From positions 1 through 64,000 of the forward strand of contig BPKH01000005.1 of the NCBI GenBank assembly GCA_026005035.1: a stretch of 64,000 nt of DNA, written 5' to 3'. The notes under the pieces were generated by a model. The model searched no databases and had not been told where the DNA came from. It worked only from the letters and a program-made list of their open reading frames with translations. Below are positions 8,734 through 18,393 of the stretch, piece by piece. The stretch is from Porticoccaceae bacterium (lineage in GTDB: Bacteria > Pseudomonadota > Gammaproteobacteria > Pseudomonadales > Porticoccaceae). How positions within the stretch are numbered: the stretch's first letter is position 1; every line of letters starts with the position of its first letter. A program made the translations under genes and the position numbers.

Positions 8734-8762
8734 CTTGAAAAGTCGCCGAGGGCCCCCATGTA
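8734..8762 (+). promoter_or_regulatory. Heat-shock (sigma-32) promoter P1 of groES-groEL
   Basis: The -35 CTTGAA at 8734-8739 and the -10 CCCCATGTA at 8754-8762 are 14 bases apart. This is an almost exact match to the RpoH consensus CTTGAA, N13-17, CCCCATtTA. It lies four bases past the fxsA stop and 130 bases before groES. Confidence 0.88.
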
Positions 8763-8785
8763 CCACGCGGACTTTCCACGCCGGC

Positions 8786-8814
8786 CTTGAAAAGGCCGCG
8801 CCTGCCCCCATCTC
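8786..8814 (+). promoter_or_regulatory. Second, weaker sigma-32 promoter P2 of groES-groEL
   Basis: CTTGAA at 8786-8791 and CCCCATCTC at 8806-8814, again 14 bases apart, repeat the layout of P1 exactly 52 bases downstream. The -35 hexamer is perfect and the -10 is weaker at its end. A GC hairpin follows: GCCGTC and GACGGC arms, with an inner CCCC/GGGG stem around 8824-8848, in the leader. Confidence 0.7.
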
Positions 8815-8892
8815 CAGAGCAGGCCGTCGGCCCCTTCGGGGACGGCGGAGTGAGGCCAAAAGCCAACGAACACAGCCAGTGGAGAGCACGAG

Positions 8893-9186
8893 ATGAAGAT
8901 TCGTCCGCTTTACGACCGCGTGGTGGTCCGTCGCAAAGAAGAAGAGGAGAAAACCCCGGGCGGCATCGTCCTGCCGGGTTCCGCCAAGGAAAAGCCCAAC
9001 CAGGGGGAAGTGGTGGCGGTGGGCGAGGGCAAACTCCTCGACAACGGCCAGCTGCGTCCCCTGGCGGTGAAGGTGGGCGACAAGGTGATCTTCGGCCGCT
9101 ACGCCGACAGCAACACCATCAAGGACGGGGACGAAGAGCTCATCATCATGAGCGAAAGCGATATCTACGGCATCGTCGAAGAGTAA
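8893..9186 (+). CDS. groES: Co-chaperonin GroES
   Basis: A 97-residue protein of normal GroES length, forming the heptameric lid of the GroEL folding chamber in the cytoplasm. The N-terminus [12 protein letters not shown], the mobile loop [17 protein letters not shown] and the roof-loop region are typical. The ribosome site GGAGAG sits eight bases before ATG. groEL follows after 47 bases. Transcription is probably driven by the two sigma-32 promoters upstream. Confidence 0.98.
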   Translation: MKIRPLYDRVVVRRKEEEEKTPGGIVLPGSAKEKPNQGEVVAVGEGKLLDNGQLRPLAVKVGDKVIFGRYADSNTIKDGDEELIIMSESDIYGIVEE

Positions 9187-9221
9187 CCCCGACTCCCCCA
9201 AGGGCAAGTCAAGCGAACTAG

Positions 9222-10856
<1,635 letters not shown>

Positions 10857-10881
10857 GGTCACCGTGGCCGACGTTCGGCAA

Positions 10882-10905
10882 GGGCCCCTGCGGGGGCCCT
10901 TTTTT
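10882..10905 (+). terminator. Rho-independent terminator of groES-groEL
   Basis: Arms GGGCCCC (10882-10888) and GGGGCCC (10893-10899) are followed by six T. It lies 25 bases after the groEL stop. Confidence 0.9.
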
Positions 10906-10945
10906 GTGGCCGGTTTTACGACCGGTCGCCGCCCGGCAAGCGAGC

Positions 10946-10968
10946 AAAAAAAAGCCCCCACAGGGGGC
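10946..10968 (-). terminator. Rho-independent terminator of sodB
   Basis: On the minus strand, GGCCCCC and GGGGGC arms around a three-base loop are followed by eight T (A run at 10946-10953). It faces the groEL terminator, giving a back-to-back pair between the convergent genes. Confidence 0.88.
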
Positions 10969-10991
10969 CTCGACCGGGCGGGGGCGGTGCC

Positions 10992-11576
10992 TCAACCGGC
11001 GAAGTTCTGGTTGACGAACTCCCAGTTGACCAGTTTCCAGAACGCCTCGAGGTAATTGGGCCGGGAGTTGCGGTAGTCGATGTAGTAGGCGTGCTCCCAG
11101 ACGTCGGCGGTCAGAAGCGGCGTGGTGTCCGCCTCGGTGAGGGGGGTTCCGGCGTTGCTGGTGTTGAGCACCGCCAGGCTGCCGTCGGGCTTCTTCACCA
11201 GCCAGGTCCAACCGGAGCCGAAGTTGTTCACCGCGGCCTCGTCGAAGCGGCGGCGGAATTCGGCGAAGGAGCCGAACGCGGCGTCGATGGCCGAGGCCAC
11301 GGGCCCGGTGGGTTCGCCGCCGCCGGTGGGGGACAGGCAGTGCCAGTAGAAGGTGTGGTTCCAGATCTGAGCGGCGTTGTTGAAGATGGTGCCGGTGGAG
11401 GTGCGGATGATCTCCTCCAGGGACTTGCCCTCGAACTCGGTGCCCGGAATCAGGGCGTTGAGCTTGTCGACGTAGGCCTTGTGGTGCTTGCCGTGGTGGT
11501 ACTCGAGGGTCTCCTCGGAGATGTGCGGTGCCAGGGCGTTTTTGGGATAGGGCAGTGCGGGCAGTTCGAACGGCAT
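10992..11576 (-). CDS. sodB: Superoxide dismutase [Fe]
   Basis: A 194-residue cytoplasmic enzyme that converts superoxide to oxygen and hydrogen peroxide. Metal ligands are H27, H74 (WNHTFYW) and the Asp/His pair of [11 protein letters not shown]. Gln70 in NNAAQIWNH is in the position typical of the iron form, so Fe rather than Mn is expected. The start ATG (11574-11576) follows the ribosome site AGAGGGAT. The length is normal. The gene is convergent with groEL, and each has its own terminator. Confidence 0.95.
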   Translation of the reverse strand: MPFELPALPYPKNALAPHISEETLEYHHGKHHKAYVDKLNALIPGTEFEGKSLEEIIRTSTGTIFNNAAQIWNHTFYWHCLSPTGGGEPTGPVASAIDAAFGSFAEFRRRFDEAAVNNFGSGWTWLVKKPDGSLAVLNTSNAGTPLTEADTTPLLTADVWEHAYYIDYRNSRPNYLEAFWKLVNWEFVNQNFAG

Positions 11577-11705
11577 GACAGCATCCCTCTGTGGTTGCGG
11601 TTGAACGGAAGATCGGCCGCACCCCGCAGCGAGCGCAGGCGAGACGCGACGCGCTGAGGACCGTCGCCGCCCGCAGGGGGGTAGGGGCCCGCGGGCGACG
11701 AGCTG

Positions 11706-11714
11706 ATTGTAACA
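11706..11714 (-). promoter_or_regulatory. Candidate extended -10 promoter of sodB
   Basis: Read on the minus strand, TGTTACAAT is an extended -10 with TACAAT at 11711-11706, about 130 bases before the sodB ATG. The -35 region is weak. The long leader contains a GC-rich stem. Confidence 0.4.
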
Positions 11715-11738
11715 GAGGGTGCGGGAGCGCGCCTTGTG

Positions 11739-11841
11739 GCGGCTCCATCCGGGCCTCGAACGTTCCTGCGCCAACCCGTGAGCGCAGTGAACGCAGCCCG
11801 GATGGAGCGAAGCGGAATCCGGGTAAGAAGCGGAATCCGGG
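11739..11841 (+). repeat. Palindromic intergenic repeat, copy 1, with inverted partial copy
   Basis: The full unit lies at 11797-11823: arms CCCGGAT and ATCCGGG enclose GGAGCGAAGCGGA. An 18-base partial tandem copy (AAGCGGAATCCGGG plus flank) follows at 11824-11841. An inverted partial copy at 11741-11752 (GCTCCATCCGGG) is exactly complementary to 11797-11808. Related units occur at 48575-48601 and 62247-62273. Confidence 0.85.
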
Positions 11842-11915
11842 TAAACTGCCCCTTCAACCAGAGCGCCCAAGGTGCCGGACGCATCCCCGATCTGTCGGCG
11901 AGCGCCCCGGGGCGC

Positions 11916-11921
11916 TACAAT
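11916..11921 (+). promoter_or_regulatory. Candidate -10 hexamer of the argG promoter
   Basis: TACAAT lies 31 bases before the argG GTG start, after a weak -35-like TGTCGG at about 17 bases. Support is only the hexamer and its position. Confidence 0.35.
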
Positions 11922-11952
11922 GCGCGCCCACACCGGCTACCGGGAGCGCGCC

Positions 11953-13171
<1,219 letters not shown>

Positions 13172-13200
13172 TCGCCCCGGGGGGGGTGGACCAAAGGCGA

Positions 13201-13224
13201 GCCCCTTGACCCTCGTCAAGGGGC
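13201..13224. promoter_or_regulatory. Perfect palindrome, possible FNR/ANR-type site before the cbb3 operon
   Basis: Arms GCCCCTTGAC and GTCAAGGGGC are separated by CCTC. The core TTGAC-CCTC-GTCAA resembles the FNR/ANR box TTGAT-N4-ATCAA, a regulator that commonly controls ccoNOQP. It lies 66 bases before the ccoN start. It could instead be the hairpin of an argG terminator, but there is no T tract. Confidence 0.45.
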
Positions 13225-13290
13225 GGTAGGGAAGGGCGGGCGAAAATGGCTTCGCCGCCCGCTTCGTCCACTCACCACGGGGAGCCCCAT

Positions 13291-14728
13291 ATGGCCCACG
13301 TTGCCAGCCAAGCGCCGCCCGCCTACGAGACCCGGGTCGTCAAGCAGTTCGCCCTGATGGCGGTGTTCTGGGGTGTGGTCGCCATGGCGATCGGCGTCGT
13401 GCTCGCCGCCCAGCTCGCCCTGCCGAGCCTCTTTCCTCCCCTGGAGTACTTCCACTTCGGGCGCCTGCGGCCGCTGCACACCAACGCCGCCATTTTCGCC
13501 TTCGGCGGCTCGGCGCTCATGGCCACCTCCTACTGGGTGGTCCAGCGCACCTGCCAGACGCCCCTCTTCGCGCCGCGCCTCGCCGCCTTCACCTTTTGGG
13601 GTTGGCAAGCTCATCATCCTGGGCGCCGCCTCACCCTGCCCCTCGGCGACACCACCAGCAAGGAGTACGCCGAGCTCGAGTGGCCCATCGACATCGCCAT
13701 CGCGCTGGTGTGGGTCGCTTCGCCATCGTCTTGTTCGGCACCATCCGCCGCCGCGAGGTCAGCACCTCTACGTGGCCATCTGGTTCTACATCGCCCATCC
13801 TGTGACGGTGGCCATGCTCCACGTGCGTCAACAGCCTGGCCAGGTTCCGGTCACCTGCTGGCAAGTCCTACGCCGTCTACGCCGGCGTCCAGCGATGCCC
13901 TGGTGCAGTGGTGGTACGGGCACAACGCCGTGGGCTTCTTCCTCACCGCCGCTTCCTCGGGCTGATGTACTACTTCCTGCCCAAGGCCGGCCGAGCGACC
14001 GGTCTTCTCCTACCGGCTGTCCATCGTGCACTTCTGGGCGCTCATTTTCATCTACATCTGGGCCGGTCCCCACCACCTGCACTACACTCGGCCTGCCCGA
14101 CTGGGCCAGAGCGCTGGGCATGGTGTTCTCGCTGATGCTGCTCGCGCCCTCTTGGGGCGGTATGATCAACGGCCTGCTCACCCTGCGCGGCGCCTGGGAC
14201 AAGGTGCGCGACCGACCCCGTCCTGCGCTTCCTGGTGGTCGCGCTACTCCTTCTACGGCATGTCCACCTTCGAGGGCCCGATGATGTCCATCAAGAGCGG
14301 TCAACGCCGTGTCCCACTACACCGACTGGACCATCGGCCACGTCCACTCAGGGGCCTTGGGGTGGGTGTCGATGATCTCCATCGGCGCCCTCTACCACCT
14401 GATCCCGGTGCTGTGGAAACGGCGCTCGATGTACAGCGTGCCGCTGATCCACCTCCACTTCTGGCTCGCCACCATCGGCACGGTGCTCTACATCGCCTCC
14501 ATGTGGGTCAACGGCATCGCCCAGGGGCTGATGTGGCGCGCCTTCAACGCCGACGGCACCCTCACCTACAGCTTCGCAGAGGCGGTGGAGGCCAGCTACC
14601 CAGGTTACTACGTGCGGCTCGTCGGGGGCGCCATCTTCCTCGCCGGCATGCTGGTGATGGCCTACAACGTCTGGCGCACCGTCTCGCCGCCGCGCCGCGA
14701 GCCGGTTCCGGCGCCCGCCACGGCCTGA
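13291..14728 (+). CDS. ccoN: cbb3-type cytochrome c oxidase subunit I (multiple frameshifts)
   Basis: The catalytic haem-copper subunit of the microaerobic oxidase. Frames are clean at 13291-13604 and from about 14309 to the stop, but between them the frame changes at least ten times by one or two bases. Pieced together, the conserved elements are all there: [58 protein letters not shown] with the copper-ligand histidines, and [20 protein letters not shown] at 13291 follows GGGGAGCCCCAT and precedes the family N-terminus. The downstream ccoO, Q and P are intact, so this is most likely a low-quality patch and not a decayed gene. Confidence 0.9.
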
Positions 14729-14741
14729 GGAGGACGCCGCC

Positions 14742-15356
14742 GTGAAGCACGAGATCGTCGAAAAACACCTGGGCTTGATGGTGGTGCTGATCCTGGTGGT
14801 GATCAGCTGGGGGGGGCTCGCCCAGATCGTGCCCCTCTTCTTTCACGAGGCCACCACCGAGCCGGTGGAGGGACTTCGGCCCTACCCCCCGCTGGTGCTG
14901 GAGGGGCGCGACATCTACATCCGCGAGGGGTGCCACGTCTGCCACACCCAGATGGTGCGGCCGCTGCGCGCCGAAACGGAGCGCTACGGCCACTACTCCG
15001 TGGCCGGAGAGTACGTCTACGAGCACCCCTTTCTATGGGGATCGAAGCGCACCGGTCCGGACCTCGCCCGCGTCGGGGGTCGCTACAGCGACGAGTGGCA
15101 TCGGGCGCACCTCTACAACCCCCGCGACGTGGTTCCCGAGTCCAACATGCCCGCCTACCCCTGGCTGTTCGAGCGGATCGTCACCGGCGAGCACACCGCC
15201 GCCAAGATGCGGGCGCTGGCCAAGGTGGGGGTGCCCTATACCGAAGAGGAGATCGCCCGCGCCGCGGAGCCCTTCGCCAAGGGGGACGTGCGCGAGGTGG
15301 ACGCGCTGATCGCTTACTTGCAGCAGTTGGGCACCCATCTGCGCAAGGCGCAGTGA
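14742..15356 (+). CDS. ccoO: cbb3-type cytochrome c oxidase subunit II, monohaem cytochrome c
   Basis: A 204-residue membrane-anchored periplasmic cytochrome c that passes electrons to CcoN. It has one N-terminal helix (about residues 11-30) and a single haem site CHVCH at 64-68. The following QMVRPLRAE and the axial-methionine region [10 protein letters not shown] are typical. The GTG start at 14742 follows GAGGAGGACGCC. The gene follows ccoN by 13 bases and precedes ccoQ, the standard order. Confidence 0.96.
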   Translation: MKHEIVEKHLGLMVVLILVVISWGGLAQIVPLFFHEATTEPVEGLRPYPPLVLEGRDIYIREGCHVCHTQMVRPLRAETERYGHYSVAGEYVYEHPFLWGSKRTGPDLARVGGRYSDEWHRAHLYNPRDVVPESNMPAYPWLFERIVTGEHTAAKMRALAKVGVPYTEEEIARAAEPFAKGDVREVDALIAYLQQLGTHLRKAQ

Positions 15357-15366
15357 GGAGGGGACG

Positions 15367-15546
15367 GTGGACCAGGGAACCCTGCAGGGCATCGGCACTG
15401 CGCTCGTCATGCTCGCCTTTCTCGGGGTGTGCTGGTGGGCGCTGAGCCCCCACAAGCGGCGGGATTTCGAAGAGGCGGCCCGCTTGCCCTTCGCCGGCGA
15501 TCCGCCGGTCGATGAGGAGCGGGACGAGGTGGGAGGGCGGCCATGA
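15367..15546 (+). CDS. ccoQ: cbb3-type oxidase small subunit CcoQ
   Basis: A 59-residue protein with one membrane helix (about residues 8-27) followed by the characteristic SPHKRRDFEEAARLPF, where an S-K-R-FEEAA-LPF pattern is the CcoQ hallmark. It stabilises the oxidase complex. GTG at 15367 follows GAGGGGACG. The stop overlaps the ccoP start (ATGA at 15543). Confidence 0.9.
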   Translation: MDQGTLQGIGTALVMLAFLGVCWWALSPHKRRDFEEAARLPFAGDPPVDEERDEVGGRP

Positions 15547-16427
15547 GCAGCTTCTGGAGTGGGTGGGTCATCTTTTTCACCGCGCTCACCATCGGCGCGT
15601 CGGTGTGGCTCCTCTACGCCAACCGCAAGGTGGAGGTCCGGGGCGAAGAGCCGAAGACCGGGCACGTCTACGACGGGATCGAGGAGTACGACAACCCCCT
15701 GCCGCGCTGGTGGTTCAATCTCTTTTTGCTCAGCGTGGCTTTTTCTGTCGTCTACCTCCTCCTCTACCCGGGGCTCGGCAACTTTCCGGGGCTTTTGGGA
15801 TGGAACTCCATCGACCAGTGGCGACGAGAAGTGGATGCCGCTGAGGCGCGCTACGCGCCCCTCTACGCCCGCTACCGCGCGCTGCCCGTGGAGGAGCTGT
15901 CCGCCGATCCCGAGGCGATGAAGATGGCGCGGCGGCTGTTCAACAACCACTGCAGCCAGTGCCACGGCGCCGACGCGCGGGGAGGGTACGGCTTTCCCAA
16001 CCTGACCGATGACGACTGGCTCTACGGCGGCACCCCCGAGGCCATCGAGACCACCATCCGCCGCGGGCGCAGCGGCGCCATGCCCGCCTGGGGCGAGATC
16101 CTCGGCGCGGAGGGGGTCGAGAACGTGGCCCACTACGTGCTCTCCCTGTCCGGCGCCGACCACGACCCGGTCCGCGCCGCCGCGGGTGCCCCTCTGTTCG
16201 CCAGCTACTGCGCGGCCTGTCACGGCCCCGACGGCAAGGGCAATCCGGCCCTCGGCGCCCCCAACCTCACCGACGGCGTCTGGCTCTACGGCGGCTCGCT
16301 GGAGATGGTCAAATACAGCATCCGCAACGGCCGCAGCAACCGCATGCCGCCCCAGGAGGCGTTTCTGGACGACGACCGGATCCACCTGCTCGTGGCCTAC
16401 GTGTGGGGCCTTTCCCGCCGGCCCTGA
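15543..16427 (+). CDS. ccoP: cbb3-type cytochrome c oxidase subunit III, dihaem cytochrome c
   Basis: A 294-residue protein with two N-terminal helices (about 5-25 and 55-75), joined by the conserved HVYDGIEEYDNPLPRWW. Two cytochrome c domains follow, with haem sites CSQCH (137-141) and CAACH (223-227). It takes electrons from soluble or membrane c-type cytochromes and passes them to CcoO. ATG overlaps the ccoQ stop, so the two are coupled. Length and layout are standard. Confidence 0.96.
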   Translation: MSSFWSGWVIFFTALTIGASVWLLYANRKVEVRGEEPKTGHVYDGIEEYDNPLPRWWFNLFLLSVAFSVVYLLLYPGLGNFPGLLGWNSIDQWRREVDAAEARYAPLYARYRALPVEELSADPEAMKMARRLFNNHCSQCHGADARGGYGFPNLTDDDWLYGGTPEAIETTIRRGRSGAMPAWGEILGAEGVENVAHYVLSLSGADHDPVRAAAGAPLFASYCAACHGPDGKGNPALGAPNLTDGVWLYGGSLEMVKYSIRNGRSNRMPPQEAFLDDDRIHLLVAYVWGLSRRP

Positions 16428-16456
16428 GGCGGCGGGCGGGGGAGGCCGGCGGAGCG

Positions 16457-17911
16457 ATGGGGGAGGAAAGCGTGGCTCGCGATGCGGAAGCCAGGCGCCC
16501 CGCCGAGGGGAGTGCCCCCGGGGAAGAGGCGATCCGCGTCCTCGACCTCTACGAGACCCGGGAGAAGATCTACACCCGCACCCTGCCCGGCTTTTACCGG
16601 GAGGTGAAAAAATACACCCTGTTGCCCTTGATGTTGGGCTATTTCCTCTCGCCCTGGCTCACCATCGACGGCCGCCAGGCCATCTGGTTCGACCTGCCCA
16701 ACCGAAAGTTCCACGTCCTGTGGGCCACCTTTTGGCCGCAGGATTTCATGCTCCTCGCTTGGCTGTTGATCATCTGCGCCTTTGCCCTTTTCACGGTGAC
16801 GGTGGCGGTGGGGCGGGTATGGTGCGGTTTCACCTGCCCCCAGACGGTCTGGACCCTGTGGTTTCTGTGGGCGGAACGGCTCTGGGAAGGGGACCGCAAC
16901 CAGCGCATGCGCCTCGACCGGGCGCCCTGGAGCCTGGAAAAGGTGGTGCGCAAGGGGGGCAAGTGGACCACCTGGTTGGCCATCGCCTTCGCCACCGGCC
17001 TCACCTTCGTGGGCTACTTTGCGCCCATCCGCCAGCTGGTGCCCGATTTTTTCACCCTCGACGCCCACCCCGCGGCCTACTTCTGGATCTTCTTTTTCAC
17101 CCTCATGACCTTCATGAACGCGGGCTTCCTGCGCGAGCAGGTCTGCCTGTACATGTGCCCCTACGCGCGCTTCCAGTCGGTCATGTACGACCCGGACACC
17201 CTGGTGGTCACCTACGATTTCCGCCGCGGGGAGCCGCGCGGGCCGCGGCGCAAAGGGGAGGACCCCCGCGCGCTGGGCTTGGGCGATTGCGTGGACTGCA
17301 CCCTGTGCGTCCAGGTGTGCCCCACCGGCATCGACATCCGCGACGGCCTGCAGTACGAGTGCATCAATTGCGGCCTGTGCATCGACGCCTGCAACGCGGT
17401 GATGGACAAAATGGGCTACCCTCGGGGGCTTATCCGCTACACCAGTGAGCGGGCCATCCGCGAAGGGCGCACTCGCTTGCTGCGGCCGCGGTTACTGGGC
17501 TATGGGGTGGCGCTTGCGGCCATGGCGGGGCTCTTCCTGTGGACGCTCGCCCACCGCCTTCCCCTGGAGGTGGACGTGATCCGCGACCGCACCCTGCTCT
17601 ATCGCGAGGCGCCAGACGGCGCCATCGAGAACATCTACGTGCTCAAGATCGCCAACAAGGACCGCCGCCCCCACCGCTACCGGATCGCCGTGGAAGCGCC
17701 CCTGCCCCTGGAGCTGCGCGGCCCGGCGCGGGTCGAGGTGGCGGCCGGCGAGGTAGCCGACTTCCCCTTGCGACTCGCCCTGGCCCGCGAACAGCTGGAG
17801 GCGCCCGCCCTGCGCTTCCGCTTCCGGGTCGCCGCCGAGGACGCCCCGGACCTGGCGGTGAGCGAGGAGAGCCGCTTCCTGGGCCCGGCGCCGGGAGGAG
17901 GGCGCCCATGA
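16457..17911 (+). CDS. ccoG: Cytochrome c oxidase accessory protein CcoG (polyferredoxin-type)
   Basis: A 484-residue inner-membrane protein with five or so helices and two [4Fe-4S]-type motifs, CVDCTLCVQVCP and CINCGLCIDAC. CcoG (also RdxA/FixG) is thought to reduce copper(II) during cbb3 assembly. The C-terminal periplasmic domain is Ig-like, as in the family. ATG 16457 gives a short spacing to its ribosome site. GTG 16472 has a stronger site (GGGAGG) and is an alternative start. It follows ccoP by 29 bases. Confidence 0.93.
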   Translation: MGEESVARDAEARRPAEGSAPGEEAIRVLDLYETREKIYTRTLPGFYREVKKYTLLPLMLGYFLSPWLTIDGRQAIWFDLPNRKFHVLWATFWPQDFMLLAWLLIICAFALFTVTVAVGRVWCGFTCPQTVWTLWFLWAERLWEGDRNQRMRLDRAPWSLEKVVRKGGKWTTWLAIAFATGLTFVGYFAPIRQLVPDFFTLDAHPAAYFWIFFFTLMTFMNAGFLREQVCLYMCPYARFQSVMYDPDTLVVTYDFRRGEPRGPRRKGEDPRALGLGDCVDCTLCVQVCPTGIDIRDGLQYECINCGLCIDACNAVMDKMGYPRGLIRYTSERAIREGRTRLLRPRLLGYGVALAAMAGLFLWTLAHRLPLEVDVIRDRTLLYREAPDGAIENIYVLKIANKDRRPHRYRIAVEAPLPLELRGPARVEVAAGEVADFPLRLALAREQLEAPALRFRFRVAAEDAPDLAVSEESRFLGPAPGGGRP

Positions 17912-18393
17912 GCGTCGCCTGGTACCGCCAATTCTGGCCCTGGTTCTTGATCGCCCTGCCGGCGAGCGCGGTGGTGGCCGGGCTCGTCACCGTGGCCATC
18001 GCTTTCCGCCACGCCGACTCCCTGGTGGACGACGACTACTACCAAGCGGGCCTGGCCATCAACCGCACCCTGGCGCGAGACCGCAGGGCCGCCGAACTGG
18101 GCCTGGCCGCTCGAGTGGCGCTGCGCGAGGCGGGACGCGTCGAGGTGGTGCTCGCCGGCGCGGTGGCGCCGGCCGCGCTGGAGCTCCACTTCGTTCACCC
18201 CTTCGATGCCGGCGGGGATCGCGTGGTGCAGCTGATCCGGGAGGCGGACGGGGTCTACCGCGGCGCGGCCGGCCCCCTGGCAGGGCCCCGCTACCGGCTG
18301 CGCCTGGAGCCTCTGGGCGGCGGGCCGTGGCGGCTCACCGGCCGGCTCGACTCGGCGCGCGCGGCGGGGGCGGAGCTTCTGCCCCATGGCTGA
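17908..18393 (+). CDS. ccoH: FixH/CcoH-family membrane protein
   Basis: A 161-residue protein with one N-terminal helix (about residues 10-32) and the FixH motif DDYYQAGLAINRTLARD soon after it. The rest is a periplasmic beta-type domain. CcoH is needed for stable cbb3 assembly and copper handling together with CcoI. ATG overlaps the ccoG stop by four bases, and the end overlaps ccoI by eight bases. Confidence 0.9.
   Translation: MSVAWYRQFWPWFLIALPASAVVAGLVTVAIAFRHADSLVDDDYYQAGLAINRTLARDRRAAELGLAARVALREAGRVEVVLAGAVAPAALELHFVHPFDAGGDRVVQLIREADGVYRGAAGPLAGPRYRLRLEPLGGGPWRLTGRLDSARAAGAELLPHG

Larger units (their letters stand above)
11577..11952. other. 376-base intergenic region between divergent sodB and argG
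   Basis: No credible gene is visible. It holds a probable sodB promoter (minus strand, TGTTACAAT, 11706-11714), a GC stem in the sodB leader (arms at 11663-11674 and 11691-11699), a palindromic intergenic repeat with an inverted partial copy (11739-11841), and a probable argG promoter (TACAAT, 11916-11921). Confidence 0.6.

Noticed and set aside
10864-11055. Small plus-strand frame across the groEL and sodB terminators
   Set aside because: It covers two back-to-back terminators and antisense sodB sequence, with no ribosome site or family match.
13201-13224. The palindrome before ccoN as a rho-independent terminator of argG
   Set aside because: No T tract follows on either strand, so it is listed as a possible regulator site; a hairpin role stays open.
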